Source of the DNA: JBAYJM01 sp964350585
GTDB taxonomy: Bacteria > Patescibacteriota > Patescibacteriia > 2-01-FULL-39-33
Reading direction: 5' to 3'
Assembly: GCA_964350585.1 (NCBI GenBank)
Contig: CAYGKC010000004.1
Coordinates: 1-56,900, forward strand
Length of the DNA: 56,900 nucleotides
Within the stretch, counting starts at the first letter, position 1. Every line of letters begins with the position of its first letter. The position numbers and the translations under genes are program-made. Positions 21,835 to 32,700 of this stretch are shown here, piece by piece. The notes under the pieces are model-generated. The model did no database searches, was not told the origin of the DNA, and worked only from the letters and a program-made list of their open reading frames with translations.

Positions 21835-23182
21835 TTTTATTGCCTACCCATTTTTTTACTTCCATTTGAATGGGAGTACCTGATATTTTGAATTTTTCTC
21901 TAAGATTATTTTGTAAAAATCTGATGTATGAAAAATGTAAAATTGTCGGATCGTTTACATAAATAAAAAATTTTGGAGGGTTTGTTTTTACTTGCTCAAT
22001 TTTGTAGATGTATGGATTTTTTAATCCCTTTCCTCTTGATGGCTTATGCTGTTTTATTTTTGACTTTAAAAAGTCGTCTAGTTGACTTTGGCTAATGGTT
22101 ATATTTCTGCTTTTTCTGACTTCAATGGCCATATCAAGAATTTTTTTTGATCTTTGACCGGATTTAGCTGATATAAAAATTAGAGGCGCCCACCATAGAT
22201 ACGGAAATTGCGAATAGTAATAACTTTTATATTCGTTTATGTCATTTGTTTCTTTATTTTCTATGATATCCCATTTGTTGGCCGCAATTATCAAAGATTT
22301 TCCTTCTTCAAGAATTTTTTGCGTTATTTTTTTGTCTTGTGTATCAATTTTTTTTTGTACTTCAGTGACAAGTATGACTACATCAGCTTCTTTTATGGCG
22401 TCAATGGATTTACCGATGGATTTTTTTTCTAAAGATTTCGGATTTATTCTTGCCTTCCTGATCATTCCGGCCGTATCAATTATAGTAAAGTTGTTTTCTT
22501 TGTAAAAAAAGAAACTATCGTGACTTTCTCTGGTGGTATGCGGTTTGTCAGTTACTATTACTCTTTCTTCGCCTAAGATAGAATTTAGAAGTGAAGACTT
22601 TCCTACGTTAGGTTTTCCTACGATAGCAATTTTAATTGTATTGTCATCTTCCGCAACTTTTAATGTTTTTTCTTTAGATAATCGGGAAAGTATTTCATCA
22701 AGCAAGTCTCCAATTCCTGATCCGTTTGCGGCAGATACATAAAAAGGTTCACCAAAGCCTAATTTGTAAACGGGACTTTCCGCTTGTCTTAATTTTAGTG
22801 AATCAGCTTTATTACCCACTAGTATTATTTTTTTGTTGTTTTTCTTTTTTAAAATTTTTGCAATTTCTTTATCGGCAAGCAAGGCGCCGGCTTTTACATC
22901 TATTAAAAAAAGAATTAAATCAGCAGTGTCAATATTTTTTTGCGCCTGTTTTAGTATGCCTTTTTCAATGTCATCCGGATGTTTTAATTCTAAATCAATT
23001 CCTCCGGTATCAATAACTTCGAAACTTCTGCCTTGCCAATTGACAATGTCAATATTACTATCTCTGGTTGTACCCGGAGTATCAGAAATTAAAGCTTTAT
23101 TTTTTTCTATTAGACGATTAAATAAGGTGGATTTGCCGACATTTGCTCTACCTACAATCGCAACTTTTGCTATTTTTTTCAT
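21809..23182 (-). CDS. der: GTPase Der (EngA)
   Basis: The 457-residue protein has two GTPase domains in tandem: G1 motifs GRANVGKSTLFN (near 11) and GKPNVGKSSLLN (near 190), G3 DTGG and DTAG, and G4 NKAD and NKWD. A C-terminal KH-like domain (about 365-450) completes the architecture unique to Der, a 50S assembly factor. The C-terminus overlaps pth. Confidence 0.97.
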   Translation of the reverse strand: MKKIAKVAIVGRANVGKSTLFNRLIEKNKALISDTPGTTRDSNIDIVNWQGRSFEVIDTGGIDLELKHPDDIEKGILKQAQKNIDTADLILFLIDVKAGALLADKEIAKILKKKNNKKIILVGNKADSLKLRQAESPVYKLGFGEPFYVSAANGSGIGDLLDEILSRLSKEKTLKVAEDDNTIKIAIVGKPNVGKSSLLNSILGEERVIVTDKPHTTRESHDSFFFYKENNFTIIDTAGMIRKARINPKSLEKKSIGKSIDAIKEADVVILVTEVQKKIDTQDKKITQKILEEGKSLIIAANKWDIIENKETNDINEYKSYYYSQFPYLWWAPLIFISAKSGQRSKKILDMAIEVRKSRNITISQSQLDDFLKSKIKQHKPSRGKGLKNPYIYKIEQVKTNPPKFFIYVNDPTILHFSYIRFLQNNLREKFKISGTPIQMEVKKWVGNKNETNNRSR

Positions 23183-23267
23183 AATAAGTATTTATCTAGA
23201 ATTATATAGGTAATGAGCCTATAAAAGCAAGAAAATTAAAAAAAGAATTCTTTTAAATAATTTAAAA

Positions 23268-24851
23268 TTATGCTTGCATTAAGCTCTCAATAGCTTCGGT
23301 GCTGCTTTTGCAATTTAAAATAATCTTTAAAATATTTTCTCTTGTCATTGATTTTTCATCTCGCAGTTGATTTGAGAGTTCGATAATTTTCCCAAACTCC
23401 ATTCCCGGTTTGAATCCTATGTTTAGCAGGTCTTTCCCCATAATAACATTTTCTGGTTTGCTTTGTTCAACTGATAATTCCCTGGCCCATTTTAATAACC
23501 ATGGTCCCGCCGGATAACCATCAGGTAAAAGTAACTGTTCCGGAAACTTTGGATCAGTAAAGGGTCCTCTGCCCATGTGATCTGCCATTGCAACCAGCAC
23601 TAACTCTTGGATAGTTGCCGGAAAAATTCTTTTTGCAAGTTTTCTTACCGCTCCGTCGGTAACCGGTTCTTTTTTTATTTCTTTAGAAATGTAAAGCATA
23701 GAAGGGGCTAAATGATTTACAACCAATTTTATTACTTTATCAGTAGTTTCATTATCTGCATTCAAGCTTTTTAAAAACTCTCTAGTCGGTTTTTCTCCTG
23801 CCGGTTCATGTCCGTGTGAAATATATCTGCCATCTTTTAACTCGGTTGTTTCGGGTTTGCCAAGATCATGACAAAGCGTTGCCAGTATTATTGTAAATTT
23901 TTTATTCTCATCAAGATTAACGCTGTCGCAAAGTTCGCTTGCCCAATCCACACTCATTAAAGTATGGATCCAGGCGTTGCCTTCAGGGTGCCACTCTGGT
24001 TCCTGGGGAGTTTCGGCCAAGGGAGGGAACTGAGGATGAATTTCTTGGAGAATTCCCAAAGCCATACCGGCAGAAAGTCCTATGGATGGATGCTCGGATT
24101 TGGTAAGAAGTTTTTTCCATTCTTCTCTTATTCTGTCTTCAGGCTCAAGTTTAACTTGTGGCGCAAGTTCTTTTATTATCTTAAAATCTTCCTCTTCGAG
24201 TTTTAATCCGAATCTGCCAATAAATTGAAATGCTCGAAGAGCGCGTAACGGATCTTCAACAAACCTCTCTTTATCTGTTATTCTTAATCTTTTATCTTTT
24301 ATATCTTGTAATCCTCCAAAAAAATCGAAGAGCTCACAGTTTAATGGGTCTGCAGCTAAGGCGTTCATTGTAAAATCTCTTCTTTTGCTCGCTTCTTCTA
24401 TCGACAAATAAGGGTTAGTGTTTGTATGGAAACCTTTATGTCCTTCTTGAACTTTGGAATCTTTTCTGGGTAAAGAAACATCAATGTCAATTCCTTGACC
24501 GAAGCTAACTTTTAATACGCCATAAGACTTTCCTACATCATTTATTTTTCCGAATTTGGAAACAATCTCTTCAACTTTTTCAGATTCTAATCCGTAAATT
24601 TCCAGATCGTAATCTTTGGGTATTTTTCCAAAATAAACATCTCTTACGCTACCGCCGACTAACAATGCTCTACCTCCTGCATCTTTTATGGCTTCAGAAA
24701 TTTCTAAAACTTTTTTATATATCTCAGCATTAGAATGTAAATCGTTATCTTCAAGAATTTTTAAATACTTATCAGGTGCTAAAAAAGTGGGACTTTTAAC
24801 ATCTATTTCTTCTTCTATTGTTTTCTGATTTCTTTTTATTTCTGTATTCAT
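23268..24851 (-). CDS. cca: CCA-adding tRNA nucleotidyltransferase with HD domain
   Basis: The 527-residue class II nucleotidyltransferase has LLVGGSVRDVYFG and the carboxylates of KDYDLEIYG, then RRDFTMNALA and the RFVEDPLRALRAFQFIGRFG neck region. An HD domain follows (HTLMSVDWASELC, ATLCHDLGKP, SHGHEP; about residues 290-400). It adds or repairs the CCA end. Its product is needed here: tRNA-Asp, the CAT tRNA, initiator tRNA and tmRNA lack an encoded CCA, while tRNA-Leu and the tRNA-like pair have one. The HD part may remove 2',3'-cyclic phosphates. Confidence 0.9.
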   Translation of the reverse strand: MNTEIKRNQKTIEEEIDVKSPTFLAPDKYLKILEDNDLHSNAEIYKKVLEISEAIKDAGGRALLVGGSVRDVYFGKIPKDYDLEIYGLESEKVEEIVSKFGKINDVGKSYGVLKVSFGQGIDIDVSLPRKDSKVQEGHKGFHTNTNPYLSIEEASKRRDFTMNALAADPLNCELFDFFGGLQDIKDKRLRITDKERFVEDPLRALRAFQFIGRFGLKLEEEDFKIIKELAPQVKLEPEDRIREEWKKLLTKSEHPSIGLSAGMALGILQEIHPQFPPLAETPQEPEWHPEGNAWIHTLMSVDWASELCDSVNLDENKKFTIILATLCHDLGKPETTELKDGRYISHGHEPAGEKPTREFLKSLNADNETTDKVIKLVVNHLAPSMLYISKEIKKEPVTDGAVRKLAKRIFPATIQELVLVAMADHMGRGPFTDPKFPEQLLLPDGYPAGPWLLKWARELSVEQSKPENVIMGKDLLNIGFKPGMEFGKIIELSNQLRDEKSMTRENILKIILNCKSSTEAIESLMQA

Positions 24852-24913
24852 AATATTGCTTTATTACTTATATATTAATTATATTTTTAATAAGTAATTT
24901 AGTAAAGCTGAAT

Positions 24914-24945
24914 AAAAAAAAGAGGACTTATATAGTCTCTTTTTA
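24914..24945 (-). terminator. intrinsic terminator after the LCP gene
   Basis: On the minus strand AGAGACT (24940-24934) pairs with AGTCCTCT (24928-24921) with one bulge, followed by about eight U. Confidence 0.75.
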
Positions 24946-24952
24946 TTTACCA

Positions 24953-26545
24953 CTATTTCCCAAGAATTATGAGGAATGAAGCTTTGCTGGGGAAAGGAGG
25001 AGTTTCAGTTAATATGCTTACATTATATATTTTTGACAATTCCAGAGCTGTAGCCGGATTTTGCCCCGTGATATTATAGACGTAAACCTTGCCATAGTCT
25101 TTTGTGGGAGCGTTTCCTACTTGCGTAATATTGAATTTTTGTGTTAAGAGTTTTGTTTTTTCAGTTGAAGCCCAGCCATTTATTTCTGTGCCGTTTCTTA
25201 TTTCTATGGAAGCTTTTTCTCCTTGATATGGGGGAAGAGTCGAGGAAACGTTATCATTCTCATTATTGGAAATATCATTAATAATTTGATTATTATCATC
25301 TGTATCAACTGTGGTCGTTGCCTTTGTGGAACTTATTACTGTAAAACTTTCATTTTTTTTGCTCTCTTGATTAATTTTTTCAAGTTCTCTGGCTAAGTTC
25401 GCATCTTCATCAGTTTGTTTAACAATAAAGTCAGTTGATGTTGAAGTGAATATATTTTGCCATATAGCTCTAATCTTTGAATAGTTGCTTCCCCTTGGCA
25501 GAAGAACGTAAGCTCCGTTAAGCATTTGAGAGTAAAGCAGGCCTTGTGGAGAATCATCAAGTTGTTGATTAATTATCGTTTCCCTGTCAATATTTTTTGT
25601 TAAGTTATAAATTCTTAATATTTCCCATAATTGCAAGTTGGTTTTGATATTTTTGTTATATGCAGATATCATGCTTGATACTTTGCCTGGATTAATTAAT
25701 GAAGATAAGGCTTTATCTTTTACGGCCATAATTATTTTTTGTTGTCGTCTTGATCTTGCAAAATCTGAGCCTTCCGATCCTGCTCCATGTCGAGAACGCG
25801 CGAATTTTAAAGCTGTTTCCCCATCAAATTGTTGAGGACCTTTTTTAATTACTAATCTTTCAAATCTGCTGGAGTAAGGATAGGCATTTTCTCTTCCTTT
25901 TGCGGGATAACTGTTATCAATTAAATCATTATCAACCATAACATCAATGCCACCGAGATCATCTATAAGTTTTTCAAAACCTTCAAAGTCAACAACTACA
26001 TGGTAATTGATCTGTTGGTCAAACAAATTCTCTAATGCTTCCGATATTGCTCTGGGTCCTTCACCTTCTTTTTTTTGTTCGGCATAAGCATAAACTGCAT
26101 TGATTTTAGTCCATCCAAAATTTTCTGATTTTATATAGAGATCTCTTGGGATTGACATCATTGCAAATTTTTCTTCGCTTGGTTTGTAACTCGCTAAAAT
26201 AATAGTGTCAGTGAGTTTTCCTCCTTCATGGCCTTCGCCACCGATTCCAAGCAATAAAACATTGACTCGGTCTTGTTCTTCACCAATTAGTTTTTTATCT
26301 TGGCTGGTAATAAGCTGGCCAACCTGGCTTAAAAAATTCAATTTGGAAAGGTCCGCAAATATTTGATTTTTGGAAAATGCTAAAATACCGGCTAACCCGG
26401 CGAATATTATTAAAAAAGCGACAGCTAGGATAATTATGAGTTTAGTTAGATTAAAAGAAGGTTGTATGACAGGATTTTCAATGCCGAGTGATTTGTTTTC
26501 CTGGTGTTTGATATGAGCCTCTTCAGGCAGAAAGTTTAATTTCAT
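24953..26545 (-). CDS. LytR-CpsA-Psr family protein with LytR_C domain
   Basis: The protein has 530 residues. After a cytoplasmic N-terminus of about 32 residues comes one membrane helix (LIIILAVAFLIIFAGLAGILAF). The exported LCP domain has LLLGIGGEGHEGGKLTDTII, the Arg motif SIPRDLYI, TKINAVYAYA and FARSRH. A low-complexity Asn/Thr/Asp linker (about 395-435) leads to a LytR_C-type domain (IEIRNGTEINGWASTEKTKLL). LCP enzymes transfer lipid-linked glycans to the cell wall or to surface proteins. It is the only wall-attachment enzyme in the window and could serve the large surface proteins; that link is inference. Confidence 0.9.
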   Translation of the reverse strand: MKLNFLPEEAHIKHQENKSLGIENPVIQPSFNLTKLIIILAVAFLIIFAGLAGILAFSKNQIFADLSKLNFLSQVGQLITSQDKKLIGEEQDRVNVLLLGIGGEGHEGGKLTDTIILASYKPSEEKFAMMSIPRDLYIKSENFGWTKINAVYAYAEQKKEGEGPRAISEALENLFDQQINYHVVVDFEGFEKLIDDLGGIDVMVDNDLIDNSYPAKGRENAYPYSSRFERLVIKKGPQQFDGETALKFARSRHGAGSEGSDFARSRRQQKIIMAVKDKALSSLINPGKVSSMISAYNKNIKTNLQLWEILRIYNLTKNIDRETIINQQLDDSPQGLLYSQMLNGAYVLLPRGSNYSKIRAIWQNIFTSTSTDFIVKQTDEDANLARELEKINQESKKNESFTVISSTKATTTVDTDDNNQIINDISNNENDNVSSTLPPYQGEKASIEIRNGTEINGWASTEKTKLLTQKFNITQVGNAPTKDYGKVYVYNITGQNPATALELSKIYNVSILTETPPFPSKASFLIILGK

Positions 26546-26632
26546 TACTTATTCTTGATAATTTTTTACTATTTAAATATTATATCTTATAGCTTGTATT
26601 TTGCCAACCTTTTATGTTTTAATATTGTTTGG

Positions 26633-26662
26633 TATTGCAAATTACCTAAAATATGTTATAAT
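26633..26662 (+). promoter_or_regulatory. promoter of lepB-hisS
   Basis: TTGCAA (26633-26638), 18 bases, TGT-TATAAT with TATAAT at 26657-26662. The leader would be about 60 AT-rich bases with no Shine-Dalgarno site. Confidence 0.65.
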
Positions 26663-26728
26663 TAAAAAATATTATATTTTTCTTAATTTTATATTAAATT
26701 TAAATAAAAAATTTCTAAAGATGATCAT

Positions 26729-27304
26729 ATGTATATAGATGAGCCAAAAGATTCCAGAGTCAAGCAAACAGTTCAGTTTATTATCGAAATGGCTGTTATC
26801 GTTGCTATTATGCTGGGCATAAGATATTATCTTGCAAAACCTTTTTATGTAAAGGGCGCTTCTATGGAGCCAAACTTTTATGACCATGAATATTTAGTTA
26901 TTGATGAGATATCTTATAGATTTTCGGATCCGCAAAGAGGAGATATTGTTGTATTTAAATATCCAAAGGATCCGAAGCAGTATTTTATAAAAAGAGTGGT
27001 AGCTCTTCCCGGAGAGCATATAAAGATTGAAAACGGAGAAATTTATTTAGTTGATACTATTGGCCAGCCAATTAAGCTCAATGAAGGTTATTTACCTGAT
27101 GAAACTAGGACAGAATTGCCGTTAAAGGGTTACAGTGATGTTGTCCTTGGTGAAGATGAATATTTTCTTCTTGGGGATAACAGGGATCAGAGCCTTGATT
27201 CAAGAATTTTTGGACCAGTAAAAAAGAATTTTATTGTCGGCAAGGCGTGGGTGCGTGCTTGGCCGTTAAATAGAATCAGCACCTTTAAAGCTCCTCAATA
27301 CTAA
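26729..27304 (+). CDS. lepB: signal peptidase I
   Basis: The 191-residue protein has one N-terminal membrane helix (about 15-36). The catalytic Ser45 lies in GASMEPNF and Lys88 in YFIKRVVALPGE; GDNRDQSLDSR is box E. It cleaves signal peptides outside the membrane, and both giant surface proteins downstream carry a candidate signal peptide ending in Ala-Gln. Confidence 0.95.
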   Translation: MYIDEPKDSRVKQTVQFIIEMAVIVAIMLGIRYYLAKPFYVKGASMEPNFYDHEYLVIDEISYRFSDPQRGDIVVFKYPKDPKQYFIKRVVALPGEHIKIENGEIYLVDTIGQPIKLNEGYLPDETRTELPLKGYSDVVLGEDEYFLLGDNRDQSLDSRIFGPVKKNFIVGKAWVRAWPLNRISTFKAPQY

Positions 27305-27329
27305 TATTTTCAAAAATAACAATAATTTA

Positions 27330-28829
27330 ATGGCCAGACCAAAAAAAAATGAAGAAAAGGAAGGAATGGAGAAAGATTTAAAAAAGGCAAAAAAAATTAA
27401 AAAAGAATTTGCTACTGTTACTGGTATGAGAGATATTCTTCCTCAAGATCAAAAGTACTGGGACTTAGTTGTTAAGGTTGGAGAAAAAATAGCATTGGAT
27501 TACGGTTATGGAAAAATTGATACGCCCATACTTGAATATACCGAAGTTTTCACAAAAGGCTTGGGTAAAGTAACTGACCTTATTGAAAAAGAAATGTATT
27601 CTTTTGAAGATCGAGGAGGTGATAATTTAACCATTAGACCGGAAGGCACAGCTTCAATTGTTAGGGCTTACATACAGCATGGCATGATAAATCAAACTCA
27701 ACCTGTTAAGTTGTATAGTTATGGTCCAATGTTTAGGCATGATAAGCCTCAGTCGGGCAGGTATAGGCAACTTCATCAGTTTGGATATGAAGCTATTGGT
27801 GAAATAAATCCGGCGTTGGATGCTCAAATGATATTAATGGGTTGGAATATGATAAACGAAGTTGGTTTGGATTCAATAATTCAAGTCAATAGTATAGGTT
27901 GTCCTAATTGCCGAGAAGAATACAAAAAAGCGTTGGTAAAATATTATAAAACCAAAGTTAAAGTTCTTTGTCCGAATTGCCAAAGAAGGCTTCAAAAAAA
28001 TCCTTTGCGCCTTCTGGATTGCAAAGAAGAGGAATGCGTGAAACTAAAAATTGAAGCGCCTCAAATATTGGATTATCTTGATGAAGAATGTAAAAGTCAT
28101 CTTATGAAAGTTATAGAGTACTTGGATGAATTGGATTTACCTTATGTTTTAAACACTCAAATTGTAAGGGGATTAGATTATTATACTAAAACGGTTTTTG
28201 AATATTGGGCTGCGGATGATGCAGAAGGAAAGAGCGCTTTAGGCGGGGGAGGAAGATATGACGGATTAGTGCAACTCTTAGGTGGAAGACAAGATGTTCC
28301 TGCATGTGGATTTGCCATGGGTATGGATAGGGTAGTTTCAAAGTTGCGAGAAAAGGAAGTCGTTGTTCCAGATATATACCAACCTGATATCTTTGTAGCG
28401 CAGTTGGGTGAAGCTGCCAAAAAAAAGGCTTTGAAAATGTATGAGAGACTGCGTCAAAAAGGCTTCAAGCTTTCTCAAGCATTTTATAAGGATAATTTGA
28501 AAGCTCAACTGGAAATAGCAAATAAGCTAAAAGTTAAGTATACTTTGATAATGGGGCAAAAAGAGGTTGGCGACGGTACGGTATTGGTAAGGGATATGGA
28601 TGGTGGAATACAAGAAAATGTGGATTATAATAAAATAGATAGTGATCTTGCAAAAAGAGTCCAAAAATGGAAAGGCGACAGGTTGGATATTTCCGCTAAT
28701 GAAGAGCAAGGATTGTTGCCTAAGGTAAAAAGGCCAAAAGCTGATTATGGAGATTATATGGCTGTAGATACTGAGGAAGAAGAGTTTGGCAACGGAAGTT
28801 CTGGAGTAGATGAAGTCGATAGTTTTTAA
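27330..28829 (+). CDS. hisS: histidyl-tRNA synthetase with terminal extensions
   Basis: This 499-residue class II enzyme has TGMRDILPQD (motif 1 region), TIRPEGTASIVRAY, LYSYGPMFRHDKPQSGRYRQLHQFG (motif 2), the His-specific RGLDYYTKTVFEY, and FAMGMDRV (motif 3). HisRS is usually about 420 residues. Here about 28 Lys-rich residues are added in front and about 45 acidic, Gly/Ser-containing residues at the end. Two Cys pairs (CPNCREE, CPNCQRR) lie near residues 191-220. It follows lepB by 25 bases. Confidence 0.95.
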   Translation: MARPKKNEEKEGMEKDLKKAKKIKKEFATVTGMRDILPQDQKYWDLVVKVGEKIALDYGYGKIDTPILEYTEVFTKGLGKVTDLIEKEMYSFEDRGGDNLTIRPEGTASIVRAYIQHGMINQTQPVKLYSYGPMFRHDKPQSGRYRQLHQFGYEAIGEINPALDAQMILMGWNMINEVGLDSIIQVNSIGCPNCREEYKKALVKYYKTKVKVLCPNCQRRLQKNPLRLLDCKEEECVKLKIEAPQILDYLDEECKSHLMKVIEYLDELDLPYVLNTQIVRGLDYYTKTVFEYWAADDAEGKSALGGGGRYDGLVQLLGGRQDVPACGFAMGMDRVVSKLREKEVVVPDIYQPDIFVAQLGEAAKKKALKMYERLRQKGFKLSQAFYKDNLKAQLEIANKLKVKYTLIMGQKEVGDGTVLVRDMDGGIQENVDYNKIDSDLAKRVQKWKGDRLDISANEEQGLLPKVKRPKADYGDYMAVDTEEEEFGNGSSGVDEVDSF

Positions 28830-28878
28830 ATAGTTAACATTTATTAATAAAAAAATAGAGAAAGTGAGGTGAATTTAA

Positions 28879-29115
28879 GTGGCTGAAGTAAAAAGAAAGA
28901 AAGGGGAGACTTTTGAATCATTAGTTCGAAGGTTTACAAAAAAAATACAGCAAAGCGGAAGACTGCTACAAAGCAGAAAAGTTAGGTATCATGAAAAAAG
29001 AAAAAATAAAACAGCAGTAAGATCTGCCGCAGCTAGAAGAGACGAAATTGGTTCAAAGAGAGAATACTTGAAAAAAATTGGAAAGTTAGTAGAAGAACCT
29101 ACCAGAAGAAAATAA
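28879..29115 (+). CDS. rpsU: 30S ribosomal protein S21
   Basis: The 78-residue basic protein starts at a GTG (28879) preceded by GTGAGGTG, a clear Shine-Dalgarno match. ESLVRRFTKKIQQSGRLLQSRKVRYHEK is the S21 core. S21 is missing from many reduced genomes but present here. It is followed four bases later by the YqeY-like gene, a pairing common in bacteria. Confidence 0.93.
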   Translation: MAEVKRKKGETFESLVRRFTKKIQQSGRLLQSRKVRYHEKRKNKTAVRSAAARRDEIGSKREYLKKIGKLVEEPTRRK

Positions 29116-29119
29116 ATAT

Positions 29120-29575
29120 ATGAACTTACAAGAGCAAATTAACGCAGATTTTCTCCAAGCTTATAAGAATAAGGATGAAAAGTTGGTAATGACATTAAGA
29201 ATGATAAAATCGTCCTTGGTAAATAAGATGATTGAGAAAAAAATGGCTAAAGAAGAGATGTTAGAAGATAGTGAAATTATAGCAGTTATAAAATCTGAAA
29301 TAAAAAAAAGAAAAGATTCTATAGAAAGTTATAGTCAAGGTAACAGAAATGATTTGGCAGAAAAAGAACAAGAAGAAATTAATATTTTAGAAAAGTATTT
29401 GCCGGAACAGATGAGTGAAGACAGAATTAGGGAAGAAATAAAAAAAATATTGCAAGATAAAAATTTTACTTCTTCGGATTTTGGCAAAGCAATGGGAGCA
29501 GTTATGGCAAGTATTTCAGGGCAAGCAGATGGACAAATCGTTTCCATAATACTAAAAGAAGAACTATCTAAATAG
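29120..29575 (+). CDS. GatB/YqeY domain protein
   Basis: The 151-residue, mostly helical protein has the YqeY pattern: TLRMIKSSLVNKMIEKK, IKSEIKKRKDSIESY and a C-terminal MGAVMASISGQADG like the tail domain of GatB. In GatB that tail binds tRNA; the function of free YqeY is unclear. It lies in an operon with rpsU and ends at a strong terminator. Confidence 0.92.
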   Translation: MNLQEQINADFLQAYKNKDEKLVMTLRMIKSSLVNKMIEKKMAKEEMLEDSEIIAVIKSEIKKRKDSIESYSQGNRNDLAEKEQEEINILEKYLPEQMSEDRIREEIKKILQDKNFTSSDFGKAMGAVMASISGQADGQIVSIILKEELSK

Positions 29576-29582
29576 CTAATAA

Positions 29583-29612
29583 AAAATCCGCTTTAAGACA
29601 GCGGATTTTTTA
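29583..29612 (+). terminator. intrinsic terminator
   Basis: AAAATCCGCT (29583-29592) pairs with AGCGGATTTT (29600-29609), followed by further T residues. Confidence 0.88.
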
Positions 29613-29647
29613 TTTTGCCATTTATTTATTTATCAACAGTTTGATGC

Positions 29648-29677
29648 TTGGAAGTTAAAGCGTAATTGTGTTATAAT
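29648..29677 (+). promoter_or_regulatory. promoter of the surface-protein operon
   Basis: TTGGAA (29648-29653), 18 bases, TGT-TATAAT with TATAAT at 29672-29677. It lies 32 bases before the first gene of a unit running to 45957 without a visible internal terminator. Confidence 0.65.
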
Positions 29678-29709
29678 TAATAACAAATACAATTTTTAAA
29701 ATCAAAATT

Positions 29710-32700
29710 ATGAATCAACGACGGCTCTTTTCCATGCAAAGGTCGTTAATTAATTTCTATGCTGTTTTCATCTTGCTGATGATTATAACGGTGATGTTTG
29801 TTTTATTTATACCTCACCAATCATTTGCCCAAACAGTAGCTGATGAAAACACCTCCGCTTTTGCTCAGTCGGCTGGAATAGAAACTGAAACATCTTTGGT
29901 TACCATTATCGGCAATATTGTCAGAGTTCTTTTAGCGCTTCTGGGTATCCTCCTTATTCTTTTGATAATGTACGGAGGATGGATTTGGATGCAGTCTCAG
30001 GGTGATCCCGCGAAAGTTGACAAGGGTAAAAAAATTATTACCAATGCAATTATTGGAGTTATTATTATTTCTCTTGCTTTTGCCATTACAACTTTTGTGA
30101 TGGGAATATTAAATGGTACTTTTGGCGGAGGCGGCAGAGGAAGAGGTCCGGTAATTCCCGGAGGTTACAATGATTGGAACCGTTCAATGATTGGCAAAGG
30201 ACCGATTGAAAGTGTCTATCCGACTCCTAATCAAAAAGATGTATTTATCGATACTTTGGTTGTTGTTACATTTAAACAAGAAATCCAAGCAGATACTATT
30301 TACGGAGCCAATGATAAGATTGTAAGCGATAACATTGAAATTTGTCAGGTTAACGCAGAAACATATGATTGCGTAGAAACAGACGATTTTAAAATAGAGG
30401 CCTTCAATGATACTACGGTAACGAGCACTATTGACAATAGGACTTTTGTCTTTTATCCAAATAAGCCGTTAGGTTTAAATGACGGATTGAAAAGAATTTT
30501 TAAAGTCAAATTAAAAAATGGAATAAAAAATATTTCCGGGGATAATATCTTTAAGGGAGGATATTACGAATGGGTTTTTGAAACAAACGGAAAACTTGAT
30601 TGGAATCCTCCAAAATTATTATTACGAGAAATTTATCCTGTTCCTGATGATTATGCAGATGAATATGGTGATTTAGCTGATCCTAATGCCGGAACAGCTT
30701 CCATAACTATGACCATAGCTGATATAACTCCCGAATTGCCACAAAGGATTGCAACAAGTTCGAACTTATTGTTATATAGAGGGCAACCTTTAAGTTTACC
30801 AATAACTCATGGAGATACTGGACAAATTCTTTATTTAAAAACTGATACGGGCTTTGAATTCAAAACATCAACTTTGACTAATGTTTCTGTTAATATAGTT
30901 TCCAATGGAACGCAAGCTACAGTTTCTTCACCTGATTTATTCGGTTTAGCAGAATCATCTTTACCATTGACTGATACTCAAACTCAATTGAGTTTCAAAA
31001 ACGGCCTTTATTTGCAAACAAGCGGAGGTCCTTTTCAAAAAGGTTTAACTTGGCAGTTTTGGGTAGCAGGCAATAGGGATGGAAAGACTTTTATTATAAA
31101 AAACGGCAATCAAGAATATAGATACCTTTTTGTTGACCAGACATATGACACAAGAAGCACATTATCCAAAAATAATGTTTCTTATCATACTGTTCTTGTG
31201 CCTACAAATTCAAGCTTGACAAATTCCGTTAGTGCTTTGGTGGACAAAATAAACGCGACAGCAGGAGAAGTTGTTGTGGCTTCTTCTTCGGAAGGCACTT
31301 TAAACCTTACTGCCAAATATGCCGGTTCAGCTTCCCAAAATATTGAGGTAGGAACAAGTACAAATTCCCTGACAAAGTTATTAGGAGGAACGGATACTTT
31401 TAAAGGAAGAAGTTTGGTAAGAGGTGCATTTGATCCGTATAACAATTCGCTATTTCAATTTACATTTGATAAGGCAATAAATCCCGTTACTATAGAAGGA
31501 ACTATTATTGTAAAATATGACACTAATGGAGACGGTGTGTTAGATGGAACTGTTCAGGCTTCAAGCTCTATTTCAAATCAGTATAGAACCATTACTTTAA
31601 GACCGCCGAATGTCTGTGGCGTAAACACTTGCGGAGATCCTATCTATTGTTGGATGGAAGTTGCTCCCGAAAATCCCACATCCACTAAATTTGAAATTGA
31701 AATTATTCCTGCTCCGCTTAGAACCTGTAATTCAAATTGGTGCGGCTCTGGAGATTCTAGTGTCGGTTTTGGCGGATCTTGCGAAACCGGTACCACAAAC
31801 AGATGTTTTAAAACAGTTGATGAGAAAAATGCTTTTTATCCGAAAGCGGAAGGCACAAGCGGAATAAGTGATTTATCAAATAATTCATTTAATGGTAATT
31901 TCAATGAATATGTCGATGTCAATGGGAAAACTTTAGGAATTGCAGAAGGTCCAAGTACTAGCACATGCGCTTCAACTGCAGGTTGTTCTGGTATGTCACC
32001 ATATGTTCTTACCACTACGACCAATGTTGTTGCGGGTACTAATACCGGAGATAATGTTAAGTGGAGTTTTTATCTTTCATCTGAAGTAGATACAAAGTCA
32101 CCGCTTATAAACAGAATTTTTCCTGTAGGTAATCAGGATTATGGAATTATTGAAGAAGAGTTGTCAAATAGGGAAGTGGAAGTGGAGTTTGACAGATTAA
32201 TGGATTCTTCTTCTTTTAAGCCGGGATGGGGGTATGGTACAAGTACGGGTAGTACATATTCTAAAAATTGGTATCAAAGATATTTTGTACTTCAGACTTT
32301 AAATAAGGGCGCAAATCCGATTGGTTATTGGATTTCAAAAACAGAAAGTCATGTAAATGGTGATAACGTTCCTGATCGAACCATAGCTTTGATTAAACAC
32401 AATAATTTTGATAATGCAGTGCAGTACGGTCCGCTAATTGGATCGGGAGCTAAGTCAATAACGCAAAATTGTTTTATGCCTGGGGGCGGACCAAGATATG
32501 CCGGCGCGGATGGTGATTTCAATACAGTAACGTCTTCTAATAATTGCATATATACATCTAACGCCAATAATAATTTAAATACTGACGGTTGCGTTAATGA
32601 TAGTATTATTGCTGAACAATACCGTGTTTTTAGCGATAACCCTGCATCTTATGCCCATATGAAATGCGATCAGATTGAAGGTGCTGAAGTATGCGATAAT